Below, piece by piece: positions 27,807-37,299 of a stretch of 64,000 nucleotides of DNA. Source of the stretch: Bacteroidota bacterium (GTDB lineage: Bacteria > Bacteroidota > Bacteroidia > B-17B0 > Aurantibacillaceae). The translations under genes and the position numbers were made by a program. The DNA is taken from contig JAJNBG010000008.1 of assembly GCA_021155905.1 (NCBI GenBank), positions 17,513 through 81,512 on the forward strand, given 5' to 3'. How positions within the stretch are numbered: position 1 is the stretch's first letter; each line of letters starts with the position of its first letter. Below the pieces are notes generated by a model. The model did no database searches. It saw only the letters and a list, made by a program, of their open reading frames with translations, and was not told where the DNA came from.

Positions 27807-27810
27807 ACTG

Positions 27811-29970
27811 ATGAACCCAATCGAATTTAAACCTTCCAAAACACTCAATGTTCTTGTGTGGTTAGCGATCATACCATCTTTAATAGGGGAATTTTTTAAA
27901 GTCATGCATTGGCCGGGCGCGGGACCGCTGATGATTCTGGGAACATTTGTGTTTGCGTTCATGTATCTTCCGTTATACATAATTGAAAGCTGGAAGACCA
28001 AAGAAACAACAAAGTCAAAACTGATGTTGATCTCAAAAGGGTTAGTTGTCCATCTTTTTTCCCTGGGATTTTTATTCAAGATCCAGCATTGGCCAGGGGC
28101 CGGCATCCTTTCACTTGCTAACAACTATCTCTTGTTTTTTGTTATTGTTCCGTTTGCTTTATATCATTTAGCTAAAGCCGGCAAAACCAGTCTTACACAA
28201 ACTCATTCCATCCTCATTGTGTGCTATTTCTTCAGTCACATGCTGAGTGCTCTTTTAAATTCCGGATCAGGCAGGGTTAACATCGACACCGTTCTTCAAC
28301 AGGGATTAAACACCGAAGAGGCGTTGAGAACCGCTTCGTCCCGAAACAAACAATTATATGCGACACTGAATAATATCCAAATCGATGAAAACAACGCCAT
28401 TAAATACAAAGCAAAAAAAGTAAAGACTCTTACCGATTCTGCAGTCAACCATATTAAAAACCTAAAGGCACATTTATTAATCAGTATCGATAAAATTCCG
28501 AAGTCAAAAGCCGACAGCCTCTCCTCCATTGATATTGAAAATAAAGTCAACGCTGACATTACTACCATGATTCTGATTGGTAACGAATTTAGCCCTAATA
28601 AAGATATTCACTCAGCTTTAAAATTAAAGTCAGTCATTAACACCTACAGGGATTCTTTATTAAGCCTGGTGCAGGAACAAAACCGGGCCATCATGAAAGA
28701 AGGTTTGAATCTGAGCACGGATAATTACACCAGCGAGGACGGAGAACCGGTAAGCTGGGAAATGACCAATTTTAATTTTATGCCCTTGATTTATGTCTAT
28801 AATCTCCTCACCAATATAGAGTATGAAATTAAAAATGCAGAATACCAGGCACTCACAGATATTATCAATTCCGGAAACAAAGAATTGAACACGGCCCTCT
28901 TCAGCCAGATTTCAGAACTCAACTCAAAATATGACGCAGCAAAGAAACAGGAAGAAATCGCGAAGCTGCAAACCGAAAACGAAAGAGGCATGAAATTATT
29001 GAATGCCAAAGACATGGAATTGAGTGATTCTAAACAAACCATTATCTATTTTACGCTTATCATCATGGTGTTCTTTTTACTGGTGTTTTTTGTGATACGA
29101 AGTAATTATCTCAGGAAACAAACCAACAAAACACTCCTGCAACAAAAAGAAATCATTGAAACTCAGAAAACGGAAGTAGAGAATCAAAAACATCTTGTGG
29201 AAGAAAAACAAAAAGAAATCATTGATAGTATTTCTTATGCCAGGCGTTTACAGGAAGCTATTTTACCTCCCCGGGAATTTTTAAATACTTATGTGCCTGA
29301 CAATTTCATTTACTACAAACCTAAGGACCTGGTTGCCGGCGATTTTTATTGGGCAGAAAGTATTGGTGACCTGTTTTTTATTGCCGCTGCTGACAGCACA
29401 GGACACGGGGTACCGGGCGCCATGGTTTCCGTGGTTTGTTCAAACGCTTTAAACAGAACAGTAAAAGAATTTGGATTAACCGAAACAGGTAAGATCCTTG
29501 ACAAAACCAGGGATCTGGTCGTACAGACCTTTGAAAAAAGTACCAGTGAAGTGAAGGACGGGATGGACATCTCTTTATTATGCATCGACTCCAAAAACAA
29601 AAAAATTACCTGGAGCGGAGCCAATAATCCTTTGTGGTATATTTCTCCTTTGGATGGGGATGTTATACTAAAACAAATCAAAGCCGATAAACAACCAATT
29701 GGTAAAACTGATTATCCAAAACCATTTACCACACATGAGATTGAATATAAAACCAACACTACCTTTTATTTATTCACGGATGGTTTCGCAGATCAGTTTG
29801 GCGGTCCCGATGGTAAAAAATTTAAATACAAACAGTTTTCTGAGCTGTTGATCAATAATCAAACACTCAGCTTGCCAGAGCAATCCGATTTTCTAAACGG
29901 CGTATTTGAGAACTGGAAGAAGGACCTTGAACAGGTGGATGATGTTTGTGTTATTGGCGTTAGGGTTTAA
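27811..29970 (+). CDS. Membrane PP2C-type (SpoIIE) phosphatase with GldL-like membrane domain
   Basis: The 719-residue protein starts with about four membrane segments containing two copies of a GldL-like motif, KVMHWPGAGPL and KIQHWPGAGIL. An extracytoplasmic helical region (about 150-400) follows, then another membrane segment near 410-430 (TLIIMVFFLLVFFVIR), a coiled coil, and a SpoIIE phosphatase domain from about 480. That domain has YARRLQEAILPP, VAGDFYWAE, DSTGHGVPGAM, DGMDISLL and LFTDGFADQFGG, with metal-binding Asp residues in place. It probably removes phosphate from Ser/Thr of an anti-sigma-antagonist-type partner in response to an envelope signal. The signal is unknown. A second PP2C gene is at 59969. 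Confidence 0.85.
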   Translation: MNPIEFKPSKTLNVLVWLAIIPSLIGEFFKVMHWPGAGPLMILGTFVFAFMYLPLYIIESWKTKETTKSKLMLISKGLVVHLFSLGFLFKIQHWPGAGILSLANNYLLFFVIVPFALYHLAKAGKTSLTQTHSILIVCYFFSHMLSALLNSGSGRVNIDTVLQQGLNTEEALRTASSRNKQLYATLNNIQIDENNAIKYKAKKVKTLTDSAVNHIKNLKAHLLISIDKIPKSKADSLSSIDIENKVNADITTMILIGNEFSPNKDIHSALKLKSVINTYRDSLLSLVQEQNRAIMKEGLNLSTDNYTSEDGEPVSWEMTNFNFMPLIYVYNLLTNIEYEIKNAEYQALTDIINSGNKELNTALFSQISELNSKYDAAKKQEEIAKLQTENERGMKLLNAKDMELSDSKQTIIYFTLIIMVFFLLVFFVIRSNYLRKQTNKTLLQQKEIIETQKTEVENQKHLVEEKQKEIIDSISYARRLQEAILPPREFLNTYVPDNFIYYKPKDLVAGDFYWAESIGDLFFIAAADSTGHGVPGAMVSVVCSNALNRTVKEFGLTETGKILDKTRDLVVQTFEKSTSEVKDGMDISLLCIDSKNKKITWSGANNPLWYISPLDGDVILKQIKADKQPIGKTDYPKPFTTHEIEYKTNTTFYLFTDGFADQFGGPDGKKFKYKQFSELLINNQTLSLPEQSDFLNGVFENWKKDLEQVDDVCVIGVRV

Positions 29971-30006
29971 CAGAAATATTTAGCATCTCCTAATATTCTA
30001 TTTCAT

Positions 30007-30495
30007 GATACTTTTGCGAAAAGTATCCAAAAGCGTTTTTATTTGTTCTTTTTCCTTGATGAAAAAGAACCAAAAAATCAAGTCAAAACGATGCCCGCGC
30101 GCTCTTTGTATTTATAAGATTCGCTGCTAAACGAGAACTAAAGCTCGTTTAGGCTCATCTAAATAAATACAAATTCACAGCTCGTCCGGCGCCACGTTTT
30201 GACAGGCCTCCGCGCTTTCCAGTCGAAATTTTATAAGAGAGATGTACTAGCGCTATGATATCAGAGTTTTATAGCACATCTATATCTTACAATTGTATAA
30301 GAAATTTCTGACTGCAAATGGCGCGGGGACGTGAACGAACGGTGCGAACTACAATTTTTTAGGGGTTCCTGCGCTGTGCGCCCCTAAAAAGATTGGAGTT
30401 GGCGTTCGTTCTTGATTTTTTTGCTTACTTTTTTTATCAAGAAAAAAAGTAAGATAAAAGATGCTTTTGGATACTTTTTTGCAAAGGTATCGTTC
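30007..30495. repeat. Structured two-arm repeat element, copy 6
   Basis: It starts GATACTTTTGCGAAAAGTAT and ends with the inverted form near GGATACTTTTTTGC. The order of arm types is reversed relative to copy 4. The left arm (30083-30202) pairs TCAAAACG with CGTTTTGA and CTAAACGAG with CTCGTTTAG. The right arm (30333-30411) pairs GAACGAAC with GTTCGTTC and CAAT with ATTG. A further stem in the left arm is TTTGTATTTAT/ATAAATACAAA. The spacer includes ATGTACTAGC and CATCTATATC. It lies between convergent genes. Confidence 0.8.
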
Positions 30496-30521
30496 TAACC
30501 GGTACACAAGCCATTAACATT

Positions 30522-32141
30522 TTATAATACCTTGGTAACTACCATTTTATTTCCCACACGATCAGTAACCTCTATTTTAAGCGTTCCGCTTTTCGTAGAA
30601 AGCGCGCAGGAAATCGTGCAGGATTTCGCGTCGTATTCAGCAATCTGCCATACATCATTCAGGTAGATGTGATACTCCGCAATGCCACTTTGGGTATCGG
30701 CCACTTTAAACGATAAAATATTGGTGGCCGGCGCCTTCTTTTTGGGTTGTGGAAAACCAATCACCGGCGCGATGGTATCATAAGCAATACTGAATACCCC
30801 GAAGGATTTACTTTCGGTTTTAAACCAACCGTTTTCATACTTGCCGGTAAGACAAGTTTCTTCATTCATTACAATCATTTTATCTTCTTTTCCTTTGATG
30901 GGCTTGTACACTTTTAATGATATCGAAAAAGGTTTTAATAACACATCGTTCTTATTGCCAATAATGGCTTTTCCCAGTTTATTGAAATAAGCGCCTACAG
31001 AGGCCGCCTTCGTTAATGAGTTCGCTTTGATGCTGTATTCAATGTCTTCTTTTTTGATATTAAAATCTTTGTCACAACTTACATTCATTCCGGGACTTAC
31101 TTTGTAGCCTTCGAGTTTTGGTGCTTTGACATAAAAAGCAATTTGGCTGACATTGCCTTTCTCATCTGTAACCATCAACTCCAGTTTATGCGACAAGGTA
31201 TCCCTGAGCTCTATTTTACCGCCATTCACGCGGGTCTTATAAATATCAATGTCGTAACAGGTGGGAACAAAACATTTTTGAAATTTCACACCATTCACTT
31301 TTTCACTGAAGTAATTTACATAACGCCCGTTATCAAAGCTGATGTAATTTAACTGATGCCGGTATACCAATTGGCCATCCATTTTTAACGCGGCTTCATA
31401 AATATTATTTTTATTAGTACTTCCATTGGCCTGGTCATAACCGGCGAAAGCAATAGCAAAAGTGTTTTGCTTCAGGATAAAAGTGTTTTTAGGAACCGAT
31501 AATTTTCCACCGGCACTCACAACAGAAACCAATTGTTGTGTGATCCTGTTAGTATCCTGCGTATTATAAATGGCCAGGTGTGTTAAAACAGGTTTCAGAT
31601 CATCTTTGATATCATACACTAATAAGGGATTGACAGGAATTTCTGATTTTTCAGTCCTGATCTCAAAATGCAAATGTGGACCGGTCGAGCTTCCGGAATT
31701 ACCTGAATAACCAATCACATCGCCCTGTTTCACCTTTAAATCATCGGGTTTAGGAAACAGCTCCAGTTCATTCTTTTTTAATTCCTGCTGGTGATCTCTG
31801 ACATACAATTCTATGTTTCCTGCAAACTTTTTCTGGTGTGCATATACAGTGGCGTAACCGTTAGGGTGTGTGATGTACAACACTTTTCCATAACCGCCAC
31901 TACTGATTTTTATCCGGCTCACGTAGCCATCTGCCACACTTTTAATAGGTAAATTATTTTTTGGGTCGGTACTGAAATCGAGCCCCGCGTGAAAGTGATT
32001 AGGGCGGATCTCTCCATAATTACCCGTCACTACCACCTCGCGATCGATGGGATAAATAAAACCGAAACCGTTAGTTTGCGCGTAACAAAATTCACAACAA
32101 CTTACTAAAAAAAGGAAAAACGGTGCTCTGAAATTTATCAT
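30522..32141 (-). CDS. Exported M23-family metallopeptidase (LytM-type)
   Basis: The product from the ATG at 32141 is about 539 residues. The start I chose gives a normal signal peptide (APFFLFLVSCCEFCYAQ); a start at 32177 would only lengthen the N-terminus. The peptidase domain is near the start: HFHAGLDFS provides the first His and Asp zinc ligands, and GPHLHFEIR the second His pair, with a GYSGNSGSSTG loop before it. The rest (about 200-539) is strand-rich, probably Ig-like domains. M23 enzymes cut peptide cross-links in peptidoglycan or activate cell-wall amidases. The gene diverges from the coiled-coil gene. Confidence 0.9.
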   Translation of the reverse strand: MINFRAPFFLFLVSCCEFCYAQTNGFGFIYPIDREVVVTGNYGEIRPNHFHAGLDFSTDPKNNLPIKSVADGYVSRIKISSGGYGKVLYITHPNGYATVYAHQKKFAGNIELYVRDHQQELKKNELELFPKPDDLKVKQGDVIGYSGNSGSSTGPHLHFEIRTEKSEIPVNPLLVYDIKDDLKPVLTHLAIYNTQDTNRITQQLVSVVSAGGKLSVPKNTFILKQNTFAIAFAGYDQANGSTNKNNIYEAALKMDGQLVYRHQLNYISFDNGRYVNYFSEKVNGVKFQKCFVPTCYDIDIYKTRVNGGKIELRDTLSHKLELMVTDEKGNVSQIAFYVKAPKLEGYKVSPGMNVSCDKDFNIKKEDIEYSIKANSLTKAASVGAYFNKLGKAIIGNKNDVLLKPFSISLKVYKPIKGKEDKMIVMNEETCLTGKYENGWFKTESKSFGVFSIAYDTIAPVIGFPQPKKKAPATNILSFKVADTQSGIAEYHIYLNDVWQIAEYDAKSCTISCALSTKSGTLKIEVTDRVGNKMVVTKVL

Positions 32142-32263
32142 TATGCTAAGGTTAATTTGTATGAAGTTAATTAACAACGAGTTGTTGATGCAAAGTTAAA
32201 GTCTTAAGTAAAATGAGTTCGTCTAAACTCTATTTTTAACCAACAACAAACTGTTTATTGAGC

Positions 32264-34525
32264 ATGAATGTAGAAAACATAAAATCAGAATTACAACAAG
32301 TGTTAGACAGCGATGTAGCGCTGCGTAAGGAGTATAACGAGATCAAACGTTCGTTAAGCGACTACCGCAACCAACTCATCCAACGCGATGAAGATTGCAA
32401 GCGTTTGCAGGTCTCTATCGACGTTTTAAACACCAAGCTGGTTGTTATGGAGCGTGATAACACGAACTACAAAAGCGAAGTGAACTCGTTCAAGGAGTTG
32501 CGCAACAACATCCGCGAACAATTACAGGAAAAACAGGATGAGATTACCAACCTGTTGGGCCGCATCGATGAATTGAACAGCCAGTTGGCTTCAATTTCCT
32601 CGGAATACGAATCAAGGATTTCTGAACTACAATCTTCCTCGCAGGAAGAAATAAATAATTTAAAATCGTCTTACGAAGCGCAGTTAGCGGAATTAAAATC
32701 CAATACTTCCTACCAGCAAAGCGGCATCCGCAATGAACTGGAAACAAAGATCAATGATTTAACAGCTACTTACAACACAACCTACCAGGAAACAGTTACT
32801 TCTTACGAAAGTCAGATCGAGCAATTGAAATCTGATTTTAACGCGCAGTTGGAATTCGTGAAGCAGGAATCTGAAAGCCGTATCGCATCTTTATCAGATT
32901 CAAGTGAAGAAAGTGTTTCTAATTTAACCAATGAGTACGAAGCGAGAATTAATTCTTTGTCGGCACAGTGGGAAACTGAAAAAACTGAAATTACTTCGTC
33001 ATACGAAAACCAGATCTCTTCATTAACAGGTGCTTATAGCAGCGAAAAGTCTGAGTTGATCGGTTCTTACGAATCACAAATCTCTGAACTGAATACGCAA
33101 TTAGAAACGAAGCAGGCAGAATTTGAATCAGAATTAAATTCTACCATTGAATCGTTAAACGCATCCTATACTCAAAAAGAAAGTGAGTTAAAGGCCTTCT
33201 ATGAAAATGAATTAGCGAATACCTCAAACTCTTCCGGATCTTTACTGGAAAGCATCAAGGCAGAATACGAAGAAAAATTAGCCAATGCTGTTCTTCACTC
33301 CAATACTCAGAATTCGAAGTTATCAGATGACATGAGTAAGATGGTTGTTGAAAATGAACACTTCAAAGAGAAGATCCGCGAAATGGTGTATCACATCGAT
33401 GCACAAAATACAAAAACGGATGAGCTGACTTTAGAGATCCAGCGTAAGTCGGATGAGATTGCTCAACATATTAATAGCTATTCTACCTTATCTTCAGAAT
33501 TTGAAACTTATAAGAATTCTCAGTTAGCGAGCATAGATGAGCAGGTAAGCGTTTTAAATTCTAAAATCACAGAATTAGAAAACCTGGTTTCTGAAAAAGA
33601 TGAAATGATTGCTGAATTGACTTCTTCTGTAGAAGAGAAAATCAGTCAAATAGAGAGTTTAACTCAATCGGGTTCCGAATTACAGGGACAGTTTAATGAG
33701 TTATCCTCTACCTATGTAAACGAAAAAGAAAACTCGCAGGTTGAATTCAATAAATTACTGGCAGAGAACAGTTCTTTGATTTCTGAAATTGACGCGACTG
33801 CCGATAAATTAGAAACTACTGAAGCGGAATTACAATTAGTACAGGCGGAACTGACCGAATTGAAATCCGTTGCGGAAGGTAAAGCGGCTGACTTAAAGGA
33901 AACGTTGAACAGTAAAAATTACGAGATCACAAATTTAACAGCCAATAATATGGCTTTGCAAACAGAGCTGGATTTGTTAAAAGCGGAACTGGATAATGTC
34001 CGCAGTGAATTACAGTCGGCTGTTTCATTAAATGAAGGAAGCTCATCTTTACAGGAAGAATATAACAATTTGCTTTCCCTGAAAGCTGAAATGGAAACCG
34101 AACTGAGTTCATACCAATCATCGATTGAATTTTTAAATTCACAGGTTGCAGAATTAACAGGTTCGATTGCCGGGTTCCAGTCAGAGATTTCCGAACTTAA
34201 ATCTGCCCAGAAAACTGAAGAGCAGGATGCGTTTATTGACCGTTTATTCAAGCAAATTGATATTTTAAGTGATGAGCGTATGAGCTTGTTAAATGAAAAA
34301 GAAGAGATGGCCAACCAGTTGTTAAAAATGAACGAAACGGTTGCTTCTATTTCGCAACATGTTGATTCTCATAATATTGACATAACTGCATTGGATAGTC
34401 ACAGAAAAAATGTTATTTTAGCAGGAAGTTCAAGTAATGCCGGTTCTGAAAAAACAGTCATGAAAAAACAAATAAGTGAGTTGGTGCGTGAAATTGATAA
34501 ATGTATAGCTCTGTTGAGTGCTTAA
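32264..34525 (+). CDS. Long coiled-coil protein, filament-like
   Basis: The product is about 753 residues, almost entirely a predicted coiled coil from about 10 to 660. The Ser/Glu-rich segments repeat with variants of SYESQISEL, including SYENQISSL and SYESQIEQL. The last 90 residues are less repetitive, with RLFKQIDILSDERMSLL and a Ser/Gly-rich linker before EKTVMKKQISELVREIDKC. A TTG start at 32258 is possible but the ATG at 32264 is preferred. It is followed by zapA (21 bases) and rny, so a role in cell division or envelope organisation is plausible. No family function is known to me. Confidence 0.75.
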   Translation: MNVENIKSELQQVLDSDVALRKEYNEIKRSLSDYRNQLIQRDEDCKRLQVSIDVLNTKLVVMERDNTNYKSEVNSFKELRNNIREQLQEKQDEITNLLGRIDELNSQLASISSEYESRISELQSSSQEEINNLKSSYEAQLAELKSNTSYQQSGIRNELETKINDLTATYNTTYQETVTSYESQIEQLKSDFNAQLEFVKQESESRIASLSDSSEESVSNLTNEYEARINSLSAQWETEKTEITSSYENQISSLTGAYSSEKSELIGSYESQISELNTQLETKQAEFESELNSTIESLNASYTQKESELKAFYENELANTSNSSGSLLESIKAEYEEKLANAVLHSNTQNSKLSDDMSKMVVENEHFKEKIREMVYHIDAQNTKTDELTLEIQRKSDEIAQHINSYSTLSSEFETYKNSQLASIDEQVSVLNSKITELENLVSEKDEMIAELTSSVEEKISQIESLTQSGSELQGQFNELSSTYVNEKENSQVEFNKLLAENSSLISEIDATADKLETTEAELQLVQAELTELKSVAEGKAADLKETLNSKNYEITNLTANNMALQTELDLLKAELDNVRSELQSAVSLNEGSSSLQEEYNNLLSLKAEMETELSSYQSSIEFLNSQVAELTGSIAGFQSEISELKSAQKTEEQDAFIDRLFKQIDILSDERMSLLNEKEEMANQLLKMNETVASISQHVDSHNIDITALDSHRKNVILAGSSSNAGSEKTVMKKQISELVREIDKCIALLSA

Positions 34526-34546
34526 AAAGAAAATTAGCTTAGTTTA

Positions 34547-34855
34547 ATGAGCGATGTAAGTGTAAAAGTAGAAATTGCAGGCGGTTTATATACGCTGAAA
34601 GTTAAAAGCGAAGACGAAAACAACGTTAAACAGGCAGTTGAGTTAATAAATCAGAAGATCTCGGAATTTGAAAGAAATTACGGGGTAAAAGATAAAAAAG
34701 ATGTGTTGGCAATGGTTACTTTACAGTTGGTTAGCCAACTTGGAAAAGAAAAGAACCAGGCCGAGCAGGAGTTAAGCACTCTGAGATTGGTGTTAGAAGA
34801 TGTAGAGCAAATGTTGGCTCAGCATAAAGATAACATACAGCAAACAGAAGATTAA
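34547..34855 (+). CDS. zapA: Cell division protein ZapA
   Basis: ZapA binds FtsZ and bundles its filaments at the division site. The 102-residue length, the N-terminal strand-rich SVKVEIAGGLYTLKV and the helix with ELINQKISEFERNYG followed by DVLAMVTLQLVSQL are typical. The C-terminal helix ends in EQMLAQHK, a coiled coil used for dimerisation. It directly follows the coiled-coil gene, which may be a partner, and a terminator follows. Confidence 0.88.
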   Translation: MSDVSVKVEIAGGLYTLKVKSEDENNVKQAVELINQKISEFERNYGVKDKKDVLAMVTLQLVSQLGKEKNQAEQELSTLRLVLEDVEQMLAQHKDNIQQTED

Positions 34856-34888
34856 ACAGATATAAGTCTTTAAAACAGACCTTTTTTG

Positions 34889-34930
34889 ACGCACAAATTT
34901 TGAAGCAATTCAAAGGTTTGTGCGTTTTTT
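34889..34930 (+). terminator. Rho-independent terminator between zapA and rny
   Basis: ACGCACAAA pairs with TTTGTGCGT around a 19-base loop, followed by six T residues. It would separate zapA from rny at the transcript level. Confidence 0.85.
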
Positions 34931-35002
34931 GTTAAGGATCATTCGGATAGTCGCCCTGGATAATCTTTAAATAGTATAAACAATGTGCGACAATAAAAAA
35001 TT

Positions 35003-36547
35003 ATGTTAACAACCATATTTATCGCCATTGCATTAATTGCAGGTGTAGTTGCGGGTTTTGTGATTGCCAATTCCCGGTTAAATAAAAGCAGCGTTCAGGA
35101 AAAACAAAACCTGATTAAAGAAGCTGAAGTAAAAGCGGAAACGCTTAAACAAGAGAAAATTTTACAAGCCAAAGAAAAGTTTTTGCAATTAAAAGCAGAG
35201 CATGATAAGGCAGTGAATGAACGTAACCAACAATTAGTGGTTTTAGAAAACAAAGCCAAGCAACGTGAAGGTGATCTTGCTAAAAAAGTAGAAGAGGTTA
35301 CTAAAAAGGATAAAGAATTAGAACAACAGAAAATACAATTAAACTCACAGGTAGAGGTTTATAAAAAGAAAAGCGAAGAGATCGAAAAGTCTCACCGCAA
35401 GCAGGTGGAGTTATTGGAAAAGGTTTCCGGCTTAAGCGCGGAAGAAGCAAAATCCCAGTTAATTGAAAGTGTAAAAGCAGAAGCTAAAACCGATGCTATG
35501 GCTTTTATTAAAGATACCATGGATGAAGCGAAGATCAACGCTAACAAAGAAGCGAAAAAGATCATTATTCAATCTATCCAGCGTTTAGCAACAGAAACAG
35601 CCATTGAGAATTCAGTGACCGTTTTCCATATTGAAAGTGATGAGATCAAGGGACGGATCATCGGTCGTGAAGGTCGTAACATTCGTGCTTTAGAAGCAGC
35701 CACCGGTGTGGAGGTGATTGTGGATGATACCCCGGATGCAATTACTTTATCCTGTTTTGATTCTATCCGTCGTGAAATCTGTCGTTTGTCATTACATCAA
35801 TTGGTAACAGATGGACGTATTCACCCGGCACGAATTGAAGAGATCGTGGAGAAAACGAAGAAGATGATTGATGAGGAGATTGTGGAAACCGGTAAGCGTA
35901 CATGTATCGACTTAGGGATTCACGGCTTACATCCTGAATTGATCAGAATGGTAGGTCGTATGAAATACCGTTCTTCTTACGGACAAAATTTATTACAACA
36001 CAGTAGAGAAGTAGCCAACTTATGTGCCATCATGGCCAGCGAAATGGGTTTAAATCCCAAAATCGCGAAGCGTGCAGGCTTATTACATGATATTGGAAAA
36101 GTGCCGGATGAAGAACCGGAATTACCACATGCGATCCTTGGTATGAAGCTGGCTGAAAAATATAAAGAGAAACCGGAAGTATGTAATGCCATTGGAGCCC
36201 ATCACGACGAAATTGAAATGACCACTTTATATTCACCAATTGTTCAGGTGTGTGATGCTATCAGCGGTGCAAGACCAGGCGCAAGACGTGAGGTGGCAGA
36301 ACAATACATGAAGCGTTTGAAAGATCTGGAAGCATTGGCCCTGGCCTATGAAGGTGTAGAAAAAACCTACGCCATCCAGGCAGGACGTGAAGTGCGTGTA
36401 TTGGTATCAGCAGATAAAGTAGATGATAAACAATCAGAACAGTTAGCGTTCGATATCTCTCAAAAAATTCAAACCGAAATGACCTACCCGGGTCAGGTTA
36501 AAGTTACCGTGATACGTGAAGTGCGTGCTACGGCATACGCGAAGTAA
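35003..36547 (+). CDS. rny: Ribonuclease Y
   Basis: RNase Y is a membrane-anchored endoribonuclease that starts mRNA decay. The 514-residue protein has one N-terminal membrane helix ([19 protein letters not shown]), a long Lys/Glu-rich coiled coil at about 30-190, and a KH RNA-binding domain around 210-270 with [15 protein letters not shown]. The HD catalytic domain has the metal-binding pair H362-D363 in LLHDIGK, and GAHHDE afterwards. All key residues look intact. Confidence 0.95.
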   Translation: MLTTIFIAIALIAGVVAGFVIANSRLNKSSVQEKQNLIKEAEVKAETLKQEKILQAKEKFLQLKAEHDKAVNERNQQLVVLENKAKQREGDLAKKVEEVTKKDKELEQQKIQLNSQVEVYKKKSEEIEKSHRKQVELLEKVSGLSAEEAKSQLIESVKAEAKTDAMAFIKDTMDEAKINANKEAKKIIIQSIQRLATETAIENSVTVFHIESDEIKGRIIGREGRNIRALEAATGVEVIVDDTPDAITLSCFDSIRREICRLSLHQLVTDGRIHPARIEEIVEKTKKMIDEEIVETGKRTCIDLGIHGLHPELIRMVGRMKYRSSYGQNLLQHSREVANLCAIMASEMGLNPKIAKRAGLLHDIGKVPDEEPELPHAILGMKLAEKYKEKPEVCNAIGAHHDEIEMTTLYSPIVQVCDAISGARPGARREVAEQYMKRLKDLEALALAYEGVEKTYAIQAGREVRVLVSADKVDDKQSEQLAFDISQKIQTEMTYPGQVKVTVIREVRATAYAK

Positions 36548-36579
36548 AAAATGTCAGTTTGTCCCGATAGCTATAGGGA

Positions 36580-36599
36580 GTCACACTGAGCGTAGTCGA
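36580..36599. repeat. Small interspersed repeat (GTCAC..GAGCGTAGTCGA type)
   Basis: A variant of the motif seen at 904 and 15050. An imperfect copy of the TCCCGATAGCTATCGGGA palindrome lies just before it at 36561. Confidence 0.5.
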
Positions 36600-36622
36600 T
36601 TGCATGAACAACATAATCTTAC

Positions 36623-36653
36623 AAAAAGCTGCATCATATGATGCAGCTTTTTT
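36623..36653. terminator. Terminator-like palindrome after rny
   Basis: AAAGCTGCATCAT pairs perfectly with ATGATGCAGCTTT, followed by T residues on the plus strand and preceded by A residues. The location past rny fits a terminator. Confidence 0.85.
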
Positions 36654-36804
36654 ATTTATATTTGGTAGACTAATCATTTATTATCTGTTGTAAATGTTGT
36701 AATGGAAATAGCACTTAGTGAGTAATTATAAGAAGCCAAATACCCGCAACATGGTAGCTGCAAACCGTAATAAGTAATGTGCCTAAAATAGCTATATTTA
36801 AATT

Positions 36805-37299
36805 ATGACAGACAAGTTCACCTATAAAATAAAGACACCTTCTGAATGTACCGACAAAGAACTGAAGGAATTTTATGAAATTGTTTTGAAAGGCGGGAAA
36901 GTCCAAAAAGAGGGGCTGGAAAACCGAATTCGTAAGTGCAAATATCTGGGTTTTTGTATGGATGATGAACATCCGGTTGGAACTTCTGCCATAAAACAAC
37001 CGTCTGAAAACTATATTAACACTGTTATTAAAGACCACTTAATAAATAGAAACGCAAGCGAACTTAAGTTTGAAATGGGCTACTCATGCACTATTCCGGA
37101 ATACAGAAAAAGGGGTATCAGTTCTGAGTTAAAAACATTGTTGTTAAACAAAATGAGTGGTGAAAAAGGAATTATCTACTGTACAACTGCAATTTTAAGC
37201 AGTCAACATTTTTTAGATGATCATGGCTTTACAAACGTGGGAGTGGATTATGATGGGAAAAATGATAAAAATATCAAATATTATGAAAAACAATTGTAG
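36805..37299 (+). CDS. GNAT-type N-acetyltransferase
   Basis: The 164-residue protein shows the GNAT pattern: a central acetyl-CoA-binding region with MGYSCTIPEYRKRGISSELK, where YRKRGIS is the usual P-loop-like Q/RxxGxG/A segment in a variant form. LSSQHFLDDHGFTNVGVDY near the end is also typical. The transferred acceptor (small molecule, antibiotic or protein) cannot be told. It stands alone in its direction, with weakly related neighbours. Confidence 0.75.
   Translation: MTDKFTYKIKTPSECTDKELKEFYEIVLKGGKVQKEGLENRIRKCKYLGFCMDDEHPVGTSAIKQPSENYINTVIKDHLINRNASELKFEMGYSCTIPEYRKRGISSELKTLLLNKMSGEKGIIYCTTAILSSQHFLDDHGFTNVGVDYDGKNDKNIKYYEKQL

Noticed and set aside
951..30495. Repeats as insertion sequences
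   Set aside because: No transposase frame is present in any copy; they could only be non-autonomous.
34856..35002. 6S RNA gene downstream of zapA
   Set aside because: The short gap holds only a terminator and AT-rich leader; there is no space for a 6S-sized structure.
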